From positions 1 through 64,000 of the forward strand of contig JAFXSC010000018.1 of NCBI GenBank assembly GCA_017525915.1: 64,000 bases of DNA, written 5' to 3'. The DNA is from Ruminococcus sp. (GTDB taxonomy: Bacteria; Bacillota; Clostridia; Oscillospirales; Ruminococcaceae). The notes beneath the pieces were generated by a model, which did not search any database, was not told the origin of the DNA, and saw only the letters and a list, made by a program, of their open reading frames with translations. The translations under genes were made by a program, and so were the position numbers. Positions 35,385 to 42,861 of this stretch are shown one piece after another (the first letter of the stretch is position 1; the number at the start of each line of letters is the position of its first letter).

Positions 35385-37064
35385 TTACGCATTATAGCCT
35401 GCGTCCTGCTTCCGCAGAAGATTGTTCACCGCGCTGACGAGTGCCTTTATTGACGAGGTGATGATATCGTTGTCGATACCCGTACCCCAGAAGCTCTTTC
35501 CGCCGCTTACTATCTCCACATAGGACACGGCCTGCGATGCCGAGCCGACCTCAAGGGCGTGCTCGGTGTAGGTGTTTATGCTGTAATCAAGTCCCGTGTA
35601 GGAGCGTAGGGCGTTGCTCACCGCGTCAAGACGTCCGTTACCGGTATTGGTCGCGGAGGCGTGTACTCCTCTGCAAACGAGCGAGACCGTTGCCTCGATG
35701 CCGTCCTGCTGGACGTAGTGCGCTCCGGTAATGCGGATAGGTTCAGCAATGTCCACATAGTTCTCTCTGAATATGCTGAATACCTCGTCCGGAGAGAGCT
35801 CCCTGTGCTGGCGGTCGGAAACGCCCTTGACGATATAGCCGAAGCTCTCGCGCATCTTCTTCGGGAGGTCGTAGCCGAAGCGCGTTTCGAGGATATAGCC
35901 TATGCCGCCCTTTCCGGACTGGCTGTTGATGCGGATAACGTCAGATTCGTACTTCCTGCCGATATCTGTCGGGTCAACAGGGAGATACGGCACGTTCCAG
36001 ACGGTCTCGCCGGTCTCCTCGCGCCACTTCATACCCTTTGCGATAGCGTCCTGATGAGAGCCGCTGAATGCCGCGAACACGAGCTTTCCGGAATATGGCT
36101 GGCGCTCGTAGATATCCATGTTCGTCACCCTTGTGTAGAGCTCCGCTATTGACGGTATATCGCTGAGATCAAGTCCGGGTTCGACGCCCTGCGAGTACAT
36201 ATTCATAGCAAGCGTGATTATATCTACATTGCCCGTGCGCTCACCGTTTCCAAAGAGGGTACCCTCAACACGTTCAGCTCCGGCAAGCAGTCCCATTTCG
36301 GTATCGGCAACCGCACAGCCGCGGTCGTTGTGGGGGTGGAGGGAGACTATGACGTTTTCGCGGTATTTCAGGTTTTCACACATATACTCCACCTGGTCGG
36401 CGTAGACATGGGGCATTGAGAGCTGAACAGTTACCGGGAGATTGATTATGACCTTGTCGTCCGGAGCAGGCTGCCATACATCAAGCACGGCGTTGCAGAC
36501 CTCCAGCGCGAAATCGGGCTCTGTGCCGGTGAAGCTCTCGGGGGAATACTCGAACCGGAAGTTCCCCTCGTATCTCTCGCGGTACTCCTTGCAGAGCCTT
36601 GCGCCCTCAACAGCGATAGCGGTTATCTCCTCGCGGCTCTTGCGGAAGACCTGCTGTCTCTGGGCGACCGAGGTCGAATTGTAGAGGTGGACGATAGCGT
36701 TCCGGCAGCCCTTTATAGCCTCGAAGGTCTTTTCGATGATATGCTCGCGCGACTGTGTGAGCACCTGTATGGTCACATCATCGGGGATAAGTCCCTGCTC
36801 TATCAGCGTGCGGCAGAAGTCGTACTCCGTCTCGGAAGCTGCCGGGAAGCCTATCTCTATTTCCTTGAAGCCGATACGCACCAGCTCTGCGAAGAATTCG
36901 AGCTTTTCGCTGAGGCTCATTGGGGTTATGAGTGCCTGATTGCCGTCCCTGAGGTCAACGCTGCACCAAACCGGCGCCTTATCGACGTATGAGCGCTCCG
37001 TCCATTTTCTTTCGTGCGGGGGAGCTTCAAAGAACTGCCTTGTGTACTTTTCAACATTTTTCAT
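35385..37064 (-). CDS. leuA: 2-isopropylmalate synthase
   Basis: Condenses 2-oxoisovalerate with acetyl-CoA, the first leucine-specific step. The 559-residue protein has the catalytic barrel (VDLRDGNQALITPMSL, SLHPHNDRGCAVADTEMGLLAG) and a C-terminal regulatory domain (EATVSLVCRGVHASATNTGNG) that normally binds leucine. GGAGGT precedes the ATG at 37064; the longer frame (to 37202) reads through the T-box RNA and is not coding. It is alone under its T-box promoter, and the ilv-leu operon starts about 200 bp downstream under separate control. Confidence 0.97.
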   Translation of the reverse strand: MKNVEKYTRQFFEAPPHERKWTERSYVDKAPVWCSVDLRDGNQALITPMSLSEKLEFFAELVRIGFKEIEIGFPAASETEYDFCRTLIEQGLIPDDVTIQVLTQSREHIIEKTFEAIKGCRNAIVHLYNSTSVAQRQQVFRKSREEITAIAVEGARLCKEYRERYEGNFRFEYSPESFTGTEPDFALEVCNAVLDVWQPAPDDKVIINLPVTVQLSMPHVYADQVEYMCENLKYRENVIVSLHPHNDRGCAVADTEMGLLAGAERVEGTLFGNGERTGNVDIITLAMNMYSQGVEPGLDLSDIPSIAELYTRVTNMDIYERQPYSGKLVFAAFSGSHQDAIAKGMKWREETGETVWNVPYLPVDPTDIGRKYESDVIRINSQSGKGGIGYILETRFGYDLPKKMRESFGYIVKGVSDRQHRELSPDEVFSIFRENYVDIAEPIRITGAHYVQQDGIEATVSLVCRGVHASATNTGNGRLDAVSNALRSYTGLDYSINTYTEHALEVGSASQAVSYVEIVSGGKSFWGTGIDNDIITSSIKALVSAVNNLLRKQDAGYNA

Positions 37065-37109
37065 TGTATTACCTCCGATCCTGTCGTTTTCCGGGCGTTG
37101 TGAGGGCAA

Positions 37110-37415
37110 TAAAAAAGTCTCTTCCATACGCCTGTATGGAAGAGACGAAGTTTCGATATACTCCGTGGTACCACTCTTCTTGATGTGTATATGCACACCC
37201 ACTCGTCTGCGTCACTTCAACGCATATCTCTGTAACGGGAGAGTCCGTTCAAGCCTATTCCTGCACAGAACGCCGGAATTATCCGTGCGCCCCTGCACAT
37301 TTTCAGCCGACTGCTCGGGGAGGAGCTATGACCTGTATCTGCATACTGCCTTTCACCGGATGGCAGCTCTCTGTGAAGCTTTGGACAGGCTTTGTTTCCC
37401 TTCATCGCATTTGGT
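37110..37415 (-). ncRNA. T-box leader RNA, leucine-specific
   Basis: The leader of leuA has the T-box core AGAGTGGTACCACGG (37177-37163), an upstream stem I with the conserved GAGAGCTGCC/GGTGAAAGGCAG pattern (about 37372-37347), and CTC (Leu) at the expected specifier position after the CATAG at about 37328-37322. The terminator is a perfect 13-bp stem (37146-37134 with 37129-37117) followed by six T. Uncharged tRNA-Leu would favour read-through into leuA. The identity of the specifier is by eye; the T-box itself is clear. Confidence 0.9.
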
Positions 37416-37421
37416 AATTGT

Positions 37422-37450
37422 ATTATACACTGCCTTTTCCGGTTTGTCAA
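37422..37450 (-). promoter_or_regulatory. Perfect-consensus promoter of the leuA T-box
   Basis: TTGACA (37450-37445), a 17-bp spacer and TATAAT (37427-37422). From here to 37550 no gene is seen; a weak GCGGT/ACCGC hairpin (about 37527-37539) may end the minus-strand gene at 37551. Confidence 0.85.
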
Positions 37451-37550
37451 GGGGTTTGGGGAATTTTTTGCTCTTCTCCCTGCACTGCTCTCTGCGTTTA
37501 GCTTGCTGCTCATTGAAAGAGGAGCGGTAAAACCGCCCCCTTTTTCTTTG

Positions 37551-38435
37551 TTACCCGCCGTATTTCTCCTCGAAAAATGCCGTGATGTACGGGTCTATCT
37601 TCACGAACTCGCCCTGCAAGTACCACACAAGCTCGTTCTCCGCGCCGGAGGTGTCCTTCATGCGCTTGATGCTGCCGTCCTGGTCCTTGAGATAGTATAA
37701 CCCGAGTGTGCCGAAAAGCTCATATTCGCGCGATGTGCCGTCATCATAGAACACCTTCACGCAGAAGCCTCCGCCGTCAAATCCTATGTCCTCTATCTCG
37801 TCAGCGTTCTGGAATGCGCTTATCCCATTGAGTATGCAGTCAGCCTGATCGAACGAGCAGTTCACCCAGACACCGCGGTCGCGCAGGACAGCGGTACCGA
37901 ACTGTACATTCGTTATGCTCGTGTCGCCGGGGTAGGTGTAATCCTTCATCGGCGGATAGAATGTCTGCTCCCTGCCGTTATAGATGAAGGGGCGCTCCTC
38001 GGTCCACGGCACTGTCGTAGTCACCGGCTCGTCAGTATCGGGCATGGTGACTGCCTTGGTAACGGTGGTGACTCCGGTAACGGTCTTCGTACCGGCTTTT
38101 GTGGTGGTTTTGGCGTAGGTGACGTATTCCTCGGCACGGGAAGTCACTGCGGAGGTGACAGTATCCGTTCCCGGTTCGGTAACGGCTTCGGGATCGCCGG
38201 ACCCTTTGCCCTCCGTTACTATTGCGGCAGGGTCACTGCTTTTCGGCGGCTTGCCGAGACTTGCTTTCAGGAGGAAGCCGGTCGCGACCATTGCGGCAAC
38301 TGCGGCAGCTCCCGTAAGGATACGGATAAGCTTTACCTTAGTGCTGTACTTCATTTTCGGCTCTCTGCCCGCGGCTTCGGCGATAAGATCGTCGTCCACG
38401 GCGTCGATGCCCTTTGTCAGATCATCTTTTTTCAT
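37551..38435 (-). CDS. Single-pass membrane protein, likely anti-sigma partner (second set)
   Basis: The 294-residue product has a cytoplasmic N-terminus of about 38 residues, one membrane helix (LIRILTGAAAVAAMVATGFLL), a long Thr/Val/Lys-rich extracellular linker (about 75-145, TTTKAGTKTVTGVTTVTKAV) and a C-terminal domain (about 150-294) with one pair of cysteines (WVNCSFDQADC). It starts 1 nt after the sigma gene stop, so translation is coupled. The layout repeats that of the pair at 20941-22363, although the sequences differ. The C-terminal domain is unfamiliar to me. Confidence 0.75.
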   Translation of the reverse strand: MKKDDLTKGIDAVDDDLIAEAAGREPKMKYSTKVKLIRILTGAAAVAAMVATGFLLKASLGKPPKSSDPAAIVTEGKGSGDPEAVTEPGTDTVTSAVTSRAEEYVTYAKTTTKAGTKTVTGVTTVTKAVTMPDTDEPVTTTVPWTEERPFIYNGREQTFYPPMKDYTYPGDTSITNVQFGTAVLRDRGVWVNCSFDQADCILNGISAFQNADEIEDIGFDGGGFCVKVFYDDGTSREYELFGTLGLYYLKDQDGSIKRMKDTSGAENELVWYLQGEFVKIDPYITAFFEEKYGG

Positions 38436-38436
38436 T

Positions 38437-38988
38437 CTACAACCCTTCTTTCTCTAAGTATTCCTTCAATTGTCCGCGCATACGGAACAACAGCTGCTTC
38501 ACGGCGTTCTCGGTCATGCCGAAATCCTCCGCAAGCTTTGACTGCGGGTCGAAGTACCAGTACCTTCTCAGGAATATCATACGGCTGCGCTTGTGCTGCT
38601 GACGCAGGAAGCTGCTTATTATCCTGCCGAGTTCTGCGGCATCGCAGGCCGCCTCGACGTCTTCCGTTGAGGGAATACATTCATCAAGCTCGTCCAGTGA
38701 GAGCATAACCTCCGGATTGCGTTTCTTCGCGGAGTTGTGCTCGCAGCGCTTCAGCGCTATATTCCGCATTATCCTGCATAAAAAGGCAGGAAGATACTTC
38801 GGGCGCTTCGACGGTATGGCTTTCCAGACCGCAAGATATGTGTCGTTGAGACACTCCTCCGCGTCCTGCCGGTCGTGAAGTATATTGTTTGCAACGTGCA
38901 TACACAGACCCTTGTACTTCGCGTCTGTTTCGGTAATGGCGTCCTCGGAGCGCTCCCAGTACAGGTCAATTATTTCCGGATCGTCCAA
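38437..38988 (-). CDS. ECF-type RNA polymerase sigma factor (second set)
   Basis: The 183-residue protein has sigma region 2 (YKGLCMHVANNILHDRQDAEECLNDTYLAVWKAIP) and region 4 (SKLAEDFGMTENAVKQLLFRMRGQLKEYLE). The start MDDPEIIDLYWERSEDAI is typical of a clostridial ECF group often encoded with DUF-type membrane partners. It heads a two-gene operon. A GGAGGAAG site precedes the ATG. Confidence 0.92.
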   Translation of the reverse strand: MDDPEIIDLYWERSEDAITETDAKYKGLCMHVANNILHDRQDAEECLNDTYLAVWKAIPSKRPKYLPAFLCRIMRNIALKRCEHNSAKKRNPEVMLSLDELDECIPSTEDVEAACDAAELGRIISSFLRQQHKRSRMIFLRRYWYFDPQSKLAEDFGMTENAVKQLLFRMRGQLKEYLEKEGL

Positions 38989-39024
38989 AGCTCTTCCTCC
39001 TTTCTGAGGTCCTCATACATATAG

Positions 39025-39049
39025 TACGGAAAAAATACCGCCGGGTTAC
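39025..39049 (-). promoter_or_regulatory. Candidate ECF-type promoter of the second sigma operon
   Basis: GTAACC (39049-39044), a 15-bp gap and CGTA (39028-39025), about 37 bp before the sigma gene. The similar box before the other sigma gene supports autoregulation, but the pair is too small a sample to be sure. Confidence 0.45.
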
Positions 39050-39059
39050 GGCAGTATAT

Positions 39060-39195
39060 GAAAAAGCTGCGGCAAATGCGTGATATCCTACCTATTGTTA
39101 CGTTTATTTTTGAGGGCCCCCTTTTGAGAAAGGGGGTCCCTCAATAAGTAGCCGTAAACATTGTGTGAATATCGTGCATCTGTCGCAGCTTTTTC
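39060..39195. repeat. 136-bp nested palindrome (MITE-like or structured RNA)
   Basis: The ends GAAAAAGCTGCG (39060-39071) and CGCAGCTTTTTC (39184-39195) are perfect inverted repeats, and the similarity continues inward for about 30 bp per arm (ATGCGTGATATCC against ATGCACGATATTC). The centre is a strong hairpin: TTGAGGG and CCCCCTTT (39110-39124) pair with AAAGGGGG and CCCTCAA (39129-39144, one bulge). One end overlaps the LysR stop. No T-run follows on either strand. Confidence 0.6.
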
Positions 39196-40144
39196 AGCGA
39201 TATTCTGCAAAAGCTGATTCATTGCGGACGGCGTAGAGTTTATTGACGAGTTCGAGTTCCTTTTCCGAGAGCTTATGGCCGGTGGAGTATATCAGCACGT
39301 CCTTGAAGCTGTTATCGCGGAAGGAGCATTTTCTCTGCACGAGACCGTACTTGCCGCAGAGGCTTTCGGGTACCGGTGAATCGAGCATGAAGGACTGCGG
39401 AACGGTCAGCAGGAAGTCGAGAGCGCTTCCGCGGTCGTACATACAGACCCTTCTCACGGGAACGTCCTCAGGACGGTTCTCGGTGAACAGCTTCTCAACA
39501 GCACCGCCGACATACGGAACGGCGTCATCGCCCTGACAAAGCTCGGTATAATTAGCCGAAAGGTCGGCGTAGGTTATATTCTCGTCGTTTGCGGCAGGGT
39601 GTTCCGCGGACATTACCGCGAGCATCTCATACTCCCAGAGGAGCTTGCTTTCGAGGTTCTTCTCAGCGAGAAAGTCCTCGAAATACTTCTCGTGCGCGGC
39701 ATTGAACCGGATTATCCCGAAGTTATAGCCGCTTTCACGGACGTTTTCGATAGTACGCAGAGAGTTGGTCTCGCAGAAATATATCTCCATGTCCTCGGGG
39801 TACTCCATTTCGGCAACGTACTCGGAGAACGCCTTTGAGATATAGCCGGCACGGGGGACGGATATCCTGAGCTTGCGGTTCACCGGCTTGTCAGGGGAGT
39901 GTATCGCCTCCATGTTGTCTATCTGCATGAGTATCTGCTTAGCGTATTCGAGGAACTTCACGCCCTGATCGGTGGGGATAACGCCCTTTGAGGTGCGGCG
40001 GAAAATAGTTATCCCGAGGGTATTTTCGAGTTCCTTGATAGCCTTGCTGAGGTTTGGCTGTGCCATGTAGAGGTTCTCGGCAGCCTGTGTTATCGAGCGT
40101 GTCTTTTCTATCTCGACGGCATATTTGAAATGCAGGGTGTTCAT
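39194..40144 (-). CDS. LysR-family transcriptional regulator
   Basis: The 316-residue protein has the N-terminal winged helix (YAVEIEKTRSITQAAENLYMAQPNLSKAIKELENTLGITIF) and a C-terminal co-inducer domain (LRISVPRAGYISKAF onward). The DNA-binding part matches LysR closely. LysR genes usually control a divergent neighbour, but the divergent side here holds only repeat DNA and a co-directional acetyltransferase, so the target is unclear. The stop lies inside the edge of the 136-bp palindrome. Confidence 0.93.
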   Translation of the reverse strand: MNTLHFKYAVEIEKTRSITQAAENLYMAQPNLSKAIKELENTLGITIFRRTSKGVIPTDQGVKFLEYAKQILMQIDNMEAIHSPDKPVNRKLRISVPRAGYISKAFSEYVAEMEYPEDMEIYFCETNSLRTIENVRESGYNFGIIRFNAAHEKYFEDFLAEKNLESKLLWEYEMLAVMSAEHPAANDENITYADLSANYTELCQGDDAVPYVGGAVEKLFTENRPEDVPVRRVCMYDRGSALDFLLTVPQSFMLDSPVPESLCGKYGLVQRKCSFRDNSFKDVLIYSTGHKLSEKELELVNKLYAVRNESAFAEYR

Positions 40145-40149
40145 ATTCC

Positions 40150-40290
40150 GCCTCCTCTGTTATTATAATTCATAATTCATAATTGAGCTGAGAGTGGATA
40201 GTTATTGTATCGCCTGACGGCAATGAGATCAAGAACAGCTGCCGTTAGCGCAAGCGGACACCGAAACTTAGCACTATGCACTAACCGCTG
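40150..40290. repeat. Intergenic mosaic repeat, locus 8
   Basis: ATAATTCATAATTCATAATT, a decayed copy of the TATCGCCTGACGG hairpin (right arm degenerate), GCGCAAGCGGACACCG with a decayed left arm, and ACTATGCACTAACCGCTGAT. Confidence 0.7.
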
Positions 40291-40291
40291 A

Positions 40292-41038
40292 TTACTTCTT
40301 GACTTCCTCAATGCCGATGACACGGCGCTTTTTCTTGGGCTTGGGAGGTGCGGACTGTGACTTGTTCTCCTCCGCGTTCTGCGCCTTCAGAGGCTTCTGC
40401 GAGGGAATGGCGTTGTCCGGTATCTCATCTGCCTTTTTCTCGGCAGCGTCAAGCTCGTGCTTCTCTATCTCGGGAATATCCTCCTTCGGTAGCTCCTTTA
40501 CGGGCTTGCAGGGATTTCCTGATGCAAGAACTCCGGAGGGTATATCCTCGGTGACTACGCTTCCGCCTGCGATAACGACGTTATCACCGATGGTAACTCC
40601 GGGCATAACGCAGACGTTTCCGCCTATCCAGACGTTGCTGCCGACCTTAATGGGCTTTGCGTATTCAAGTCCCTTGTTCCTTATGCGGTAATCAAGAGGA
40701 TGACCTGCGGTATAGAAGCCGCAGTTCGGACCGATGAAAACGTTGTCGCCGAACACTACCTCGGCACAGTCGAGGATAACAAGGTTGTGGTTGGAATAGA
40801 AGTTGTCGCCCATGATGATGTTATAGCCGTAGTCGCAGTAGAAATTCGCCTCTATCCAGGTATTCTCGCCCCTTAGTGCAAGAAGTCTGTCGAGGAGACG
40901 TGTTTTCTTCTGGTAGTCGTTGTACTCGATAGCGTTGAATTCAACGCAGAGCTTCTTAGCCTTTACGCGCTCGGCAACGAGCTCCTTGTCATTGGTGTCA
41001 TAGAGTTCGCCAGCCTGTTGTTTTTCCTTTTCGGTCAT
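40292..41038 (-). CDS. Maltose/galactoside O-acetyltransferase-like protein with basic tail
   Basis: Residues 1-185 match the hexapeptide-repeat acetyltransferases (MAA/LacA): ANFYCDYGYNIIMGDNFYSNHN, the catalytic His in YTAGHPLD, and WIGGNVCVMPGVTIGDNVVI. The last ~60 residues are an extra tail, acidic then strongly basic (PPKPKKKRRVIGIEEVKK), not usual in the family. The sugar acceptor is unknown. It follows ddl and a small membrane protein in the same direction, so a wall or sugar role is plausible. Confidence 0.87.
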   Translation of the reverse strand: MTEKEKQQAGELYDTNDKELVAERVKAKKLCVEFNAIEYNDYQKKTRLLDRLLALRGENTWIEANFYCDYGYNIIMGDNFYSNHNLVILDCAEVVFGDNVFIGPNCGFYTAGHPLDYRIRNKGLEYAKPIKVGSNVWIGGNVCVMPGVTIGDNVVIAGGSVVTEDIPSGVLASGNPCKPVKELPKEDIPEIEKHELDAAEKKADEIPDNAIPSQKPLKAQNAEENKSQSAPPKPKKKRRVIGIEEVKK

Positions 41039-41064
41039 TTTTAACCCTCCTTAGAAATAATTAT

Positions 41065-41523
41065 TTACGTCCAGTCTATCGTCAGCTTTATTGCAAGAGC
41101 AAGTGAAGCCAGTGCAAAAATCAGGAACACTGTCCTCTGTACAAGAGATACCTTCTTCCACTCACCGGTCGTTTTTTTCAGCTCGTAGGTGCGGATAGCG
41201 AACATCATGAGACCGAAAAAGAGTGCATAGAAGAATGTGAATATCTTCCCGATTATCGCGGCAAGTATAAATGAAAGCAGGAACCCTCCGGCCAGCGGCA
41301 GGATAAGAGCATCTTCAAGCTTGCTTTGAGGATGGTCATCTTTTGACGGAAGTCCGCGGGCAGCGCGGCGCTTTGCAATGAGCTCCTCCTGTGTGACGAC
41401 TATCGGCGCGTCAACGTCCTCCTTGTTGAGAAAACGCTTGGTCTTTATATCGTCAACAACTTCGTTGAGCTCCTTGTCGTACTGATACTTTTTGCGCCGC
41501 TGTATATCATTGTGCAGGCTCAT
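41065..41523 (-). CDS. Small membrane protein of unknown function
   Basis: This 152-residue protein has a charged N-terminal half and about three hydrophobic segments (about 78-97, 98-113 and 132-150). The first start codon overlaps the ddl stop (ATGA at 41520-41523), which indicates translational coupling. I do not recognise a family. Position between ddl and an acetyltransferase suggests a role at the envelope, which is inference. Confidence 0.75.
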   Translation of the reverse strand: MSLHNDIQRRKKYQYDKELNEVVDDIKTKRFLNKEDVDAPIVVTQEELIAKRRAARGLPSKDDHPQSKLEDALILPLAGGFLLSFILAAIIGKIFTFFYALFFGLMMFAIRTYELKKTTGEWKKVSLVQRTVFLIFALASLALAIKLTIDWT

Positions 41524-42710
41524 CTCTTGCTGCCCTTTGATCCGAAGCTTCCGCCCATAGAGAGGATATTCGTATCAAAGGTGTAGTTTATCTTCTCGCC
41601 CTGTCTGTAACGCTTCAGCGCGAGCTGAATGAGCTTTTCAAGGAGTGCGCCGTACTTCACTCCCTTGGGCTCCCAGAGGTAGAATGCGAGCGAGCCGGGG
41701 ATAGTGTTTATCTCGTTGATGTATATTTTGTCTGTCTCCATATCTATCATGAAGTCGATACGGGTAACGCCGTTGCAGCCGAGGTAGCGGAATGCGTCAA
41801 CGGCAGTCTTTCTGATGAAGGCGTCCTGCTCGGGAGTTATCTCGGCAGGTATCTTTCTTTTCAGGGTAGCCATGCCCTTGCTGCCGCCGGACTTGCCGCC
41901 GTCGCCCTTGTACTTCTGGTCGTAGCTGAGTATATCGTCGCTGCTTGCCTGAACGGGCTCCTCGCATACGGAAGCCGCAGCGGACTCACTGTCGCCGACA
42001 ACCGAGCAGTTTATCTCCTTCAGCTTGACAACGCAGGGCTCAACGAGGATACGGTCGGAGAACTGGAAAGCCTCCTCCATAGAGGTTATGAGGCTTGCGT
42101 GGTCCTTAGCCTTGGAAATGCCGACGCTTGAACCGAGGTTGATAGGCTTTACGATAACGGGGTAGCCGAACTTCTCCTCGACCTTTTTGGCGCAGTCCTC
42201 GATATGGTCTATCTCGAACGCGGAGAAACGGCAGCAGTCAAGAACCGGGAAGCCTGCGTCCTTGAGGAGTATCTTCATTACGAATTTGTCCATGCCGACA
42301 GCGGAAGCGAGAACGTCACAGCCTACATAGGGCAGGTCGAGGGTCTGGAGATAGCCCTGCAATGCACCGTCCTCAACGTTAGTGCCGTGAACTATCGGGA
42401 ATGCAACGTCGATGTTGGAAATGAGATTGGAACCGAACTTCTTCATCTTCTGGCGGATAAGCTGTACCTTGCCCTCGCTGCGGACGAAAACGCACTCGGT
42501 GCATTCGCTGAGAAGTGCGGGGATATTCTTGAAGGCGTTGATGTCCTTGAGCTTTTCGCCGGTGTAGAACTCGCTCTTCTTGGTCATATATACCGGAATG
42601 ATGTTGTACTTTTCCTTGTTCATGCTTGCCATAGCCTGAACCGCCGAGATGACGGAAACTTCGTGCTCAACGCTTCTTCCGCCGAATATTACTGCAAGAT
42701 TGATCTTCAT
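41520..42710 (-). CDS. ddl: D-alanine-D-alanine ligase
   Basis: Joins two D-Ala for the peptidoglycan stem. The 396-residue ATP-grasp protein begins MKINLAVIFGGRSVEHEVSVIS and has VKPINLGSSVGISKA and the metal-binding INEINTIPGSLAFYLW. It is longer than the usual ~350 residues owing to an insert with EEPVQASSDDILSYDQKYKG and a short tail. An AAGGAG site precedes the ATG. It is third in the wall operon after the MurF-like gene. Confidence 0.96.
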   Translation of the reverse strand: MKINLAVIFGGRSVEHEVSVISAVQAMASMNKEKYNIIPVYMTKKSEFYTGEKLKDINAFKNIPALLSECTECVFVRSEGKVQLIRQKMKKFGSNLISNIDVAFPIVHGTNVEDGALQGYLQTLDLPYVGCDVLASAVGMDKFVMKILLKDAGFPVLDCCRFSAFEIDHIEDCAKKVEEKFGYPVIVKPINLGSSVGISKAKDHASLITSMEEAFQFSDRILVEPCVVKLKEINCSVVGDSESAAASVCEEPVQASSDDILSYDQKYKGDGGKSGGSKGMATLKRKIPAEITPEQDAFIRKTAVDAFRYLGCNGVTRIDFMIDMETDKIYINEINTIPGSLAFYLWEPKGVKYGALLEKLIQLALKRYRQGEKINYTFDTNILSMGGSFGSKGSKR

Positions 42711-42725
42711 AATGGCTGCTCCTTT

Positions 42726-42861
42726 AGATTAATTCATAATTCATGATATTTATAACTTGTTTTAGTTCGGAATGCGGAATCAATGCGTCCGCTTCGCGGA
42801 CGAATCTATATTTCAAATCTATCGCCGTAAGGCGATACCACAATTCCTAATTCCGCATTAC
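42726..42861. repeat. Intergenic mosaic repeat, locus 9
   Basis: TTAATTCATAATTCATG, the hairpin CGTCCGCTTCGCGGACG (42786-42802), the inverted hairpin TATCGCCGTAAGGCGATA (42820-42837), and a GGAATGCGGAAT/ATTCCGCATT pair. All modules are present in the opposite order to locus 2. It separates the MurF-like gene from ddl. Confidence 0.75.

Noticed and set aside
37065..37202. N-terminal extension of leuA
   Set aside because: The extra codons translate the T-box antiterminator; the GGAGGT-preceded ATG at 37064 is the real start.
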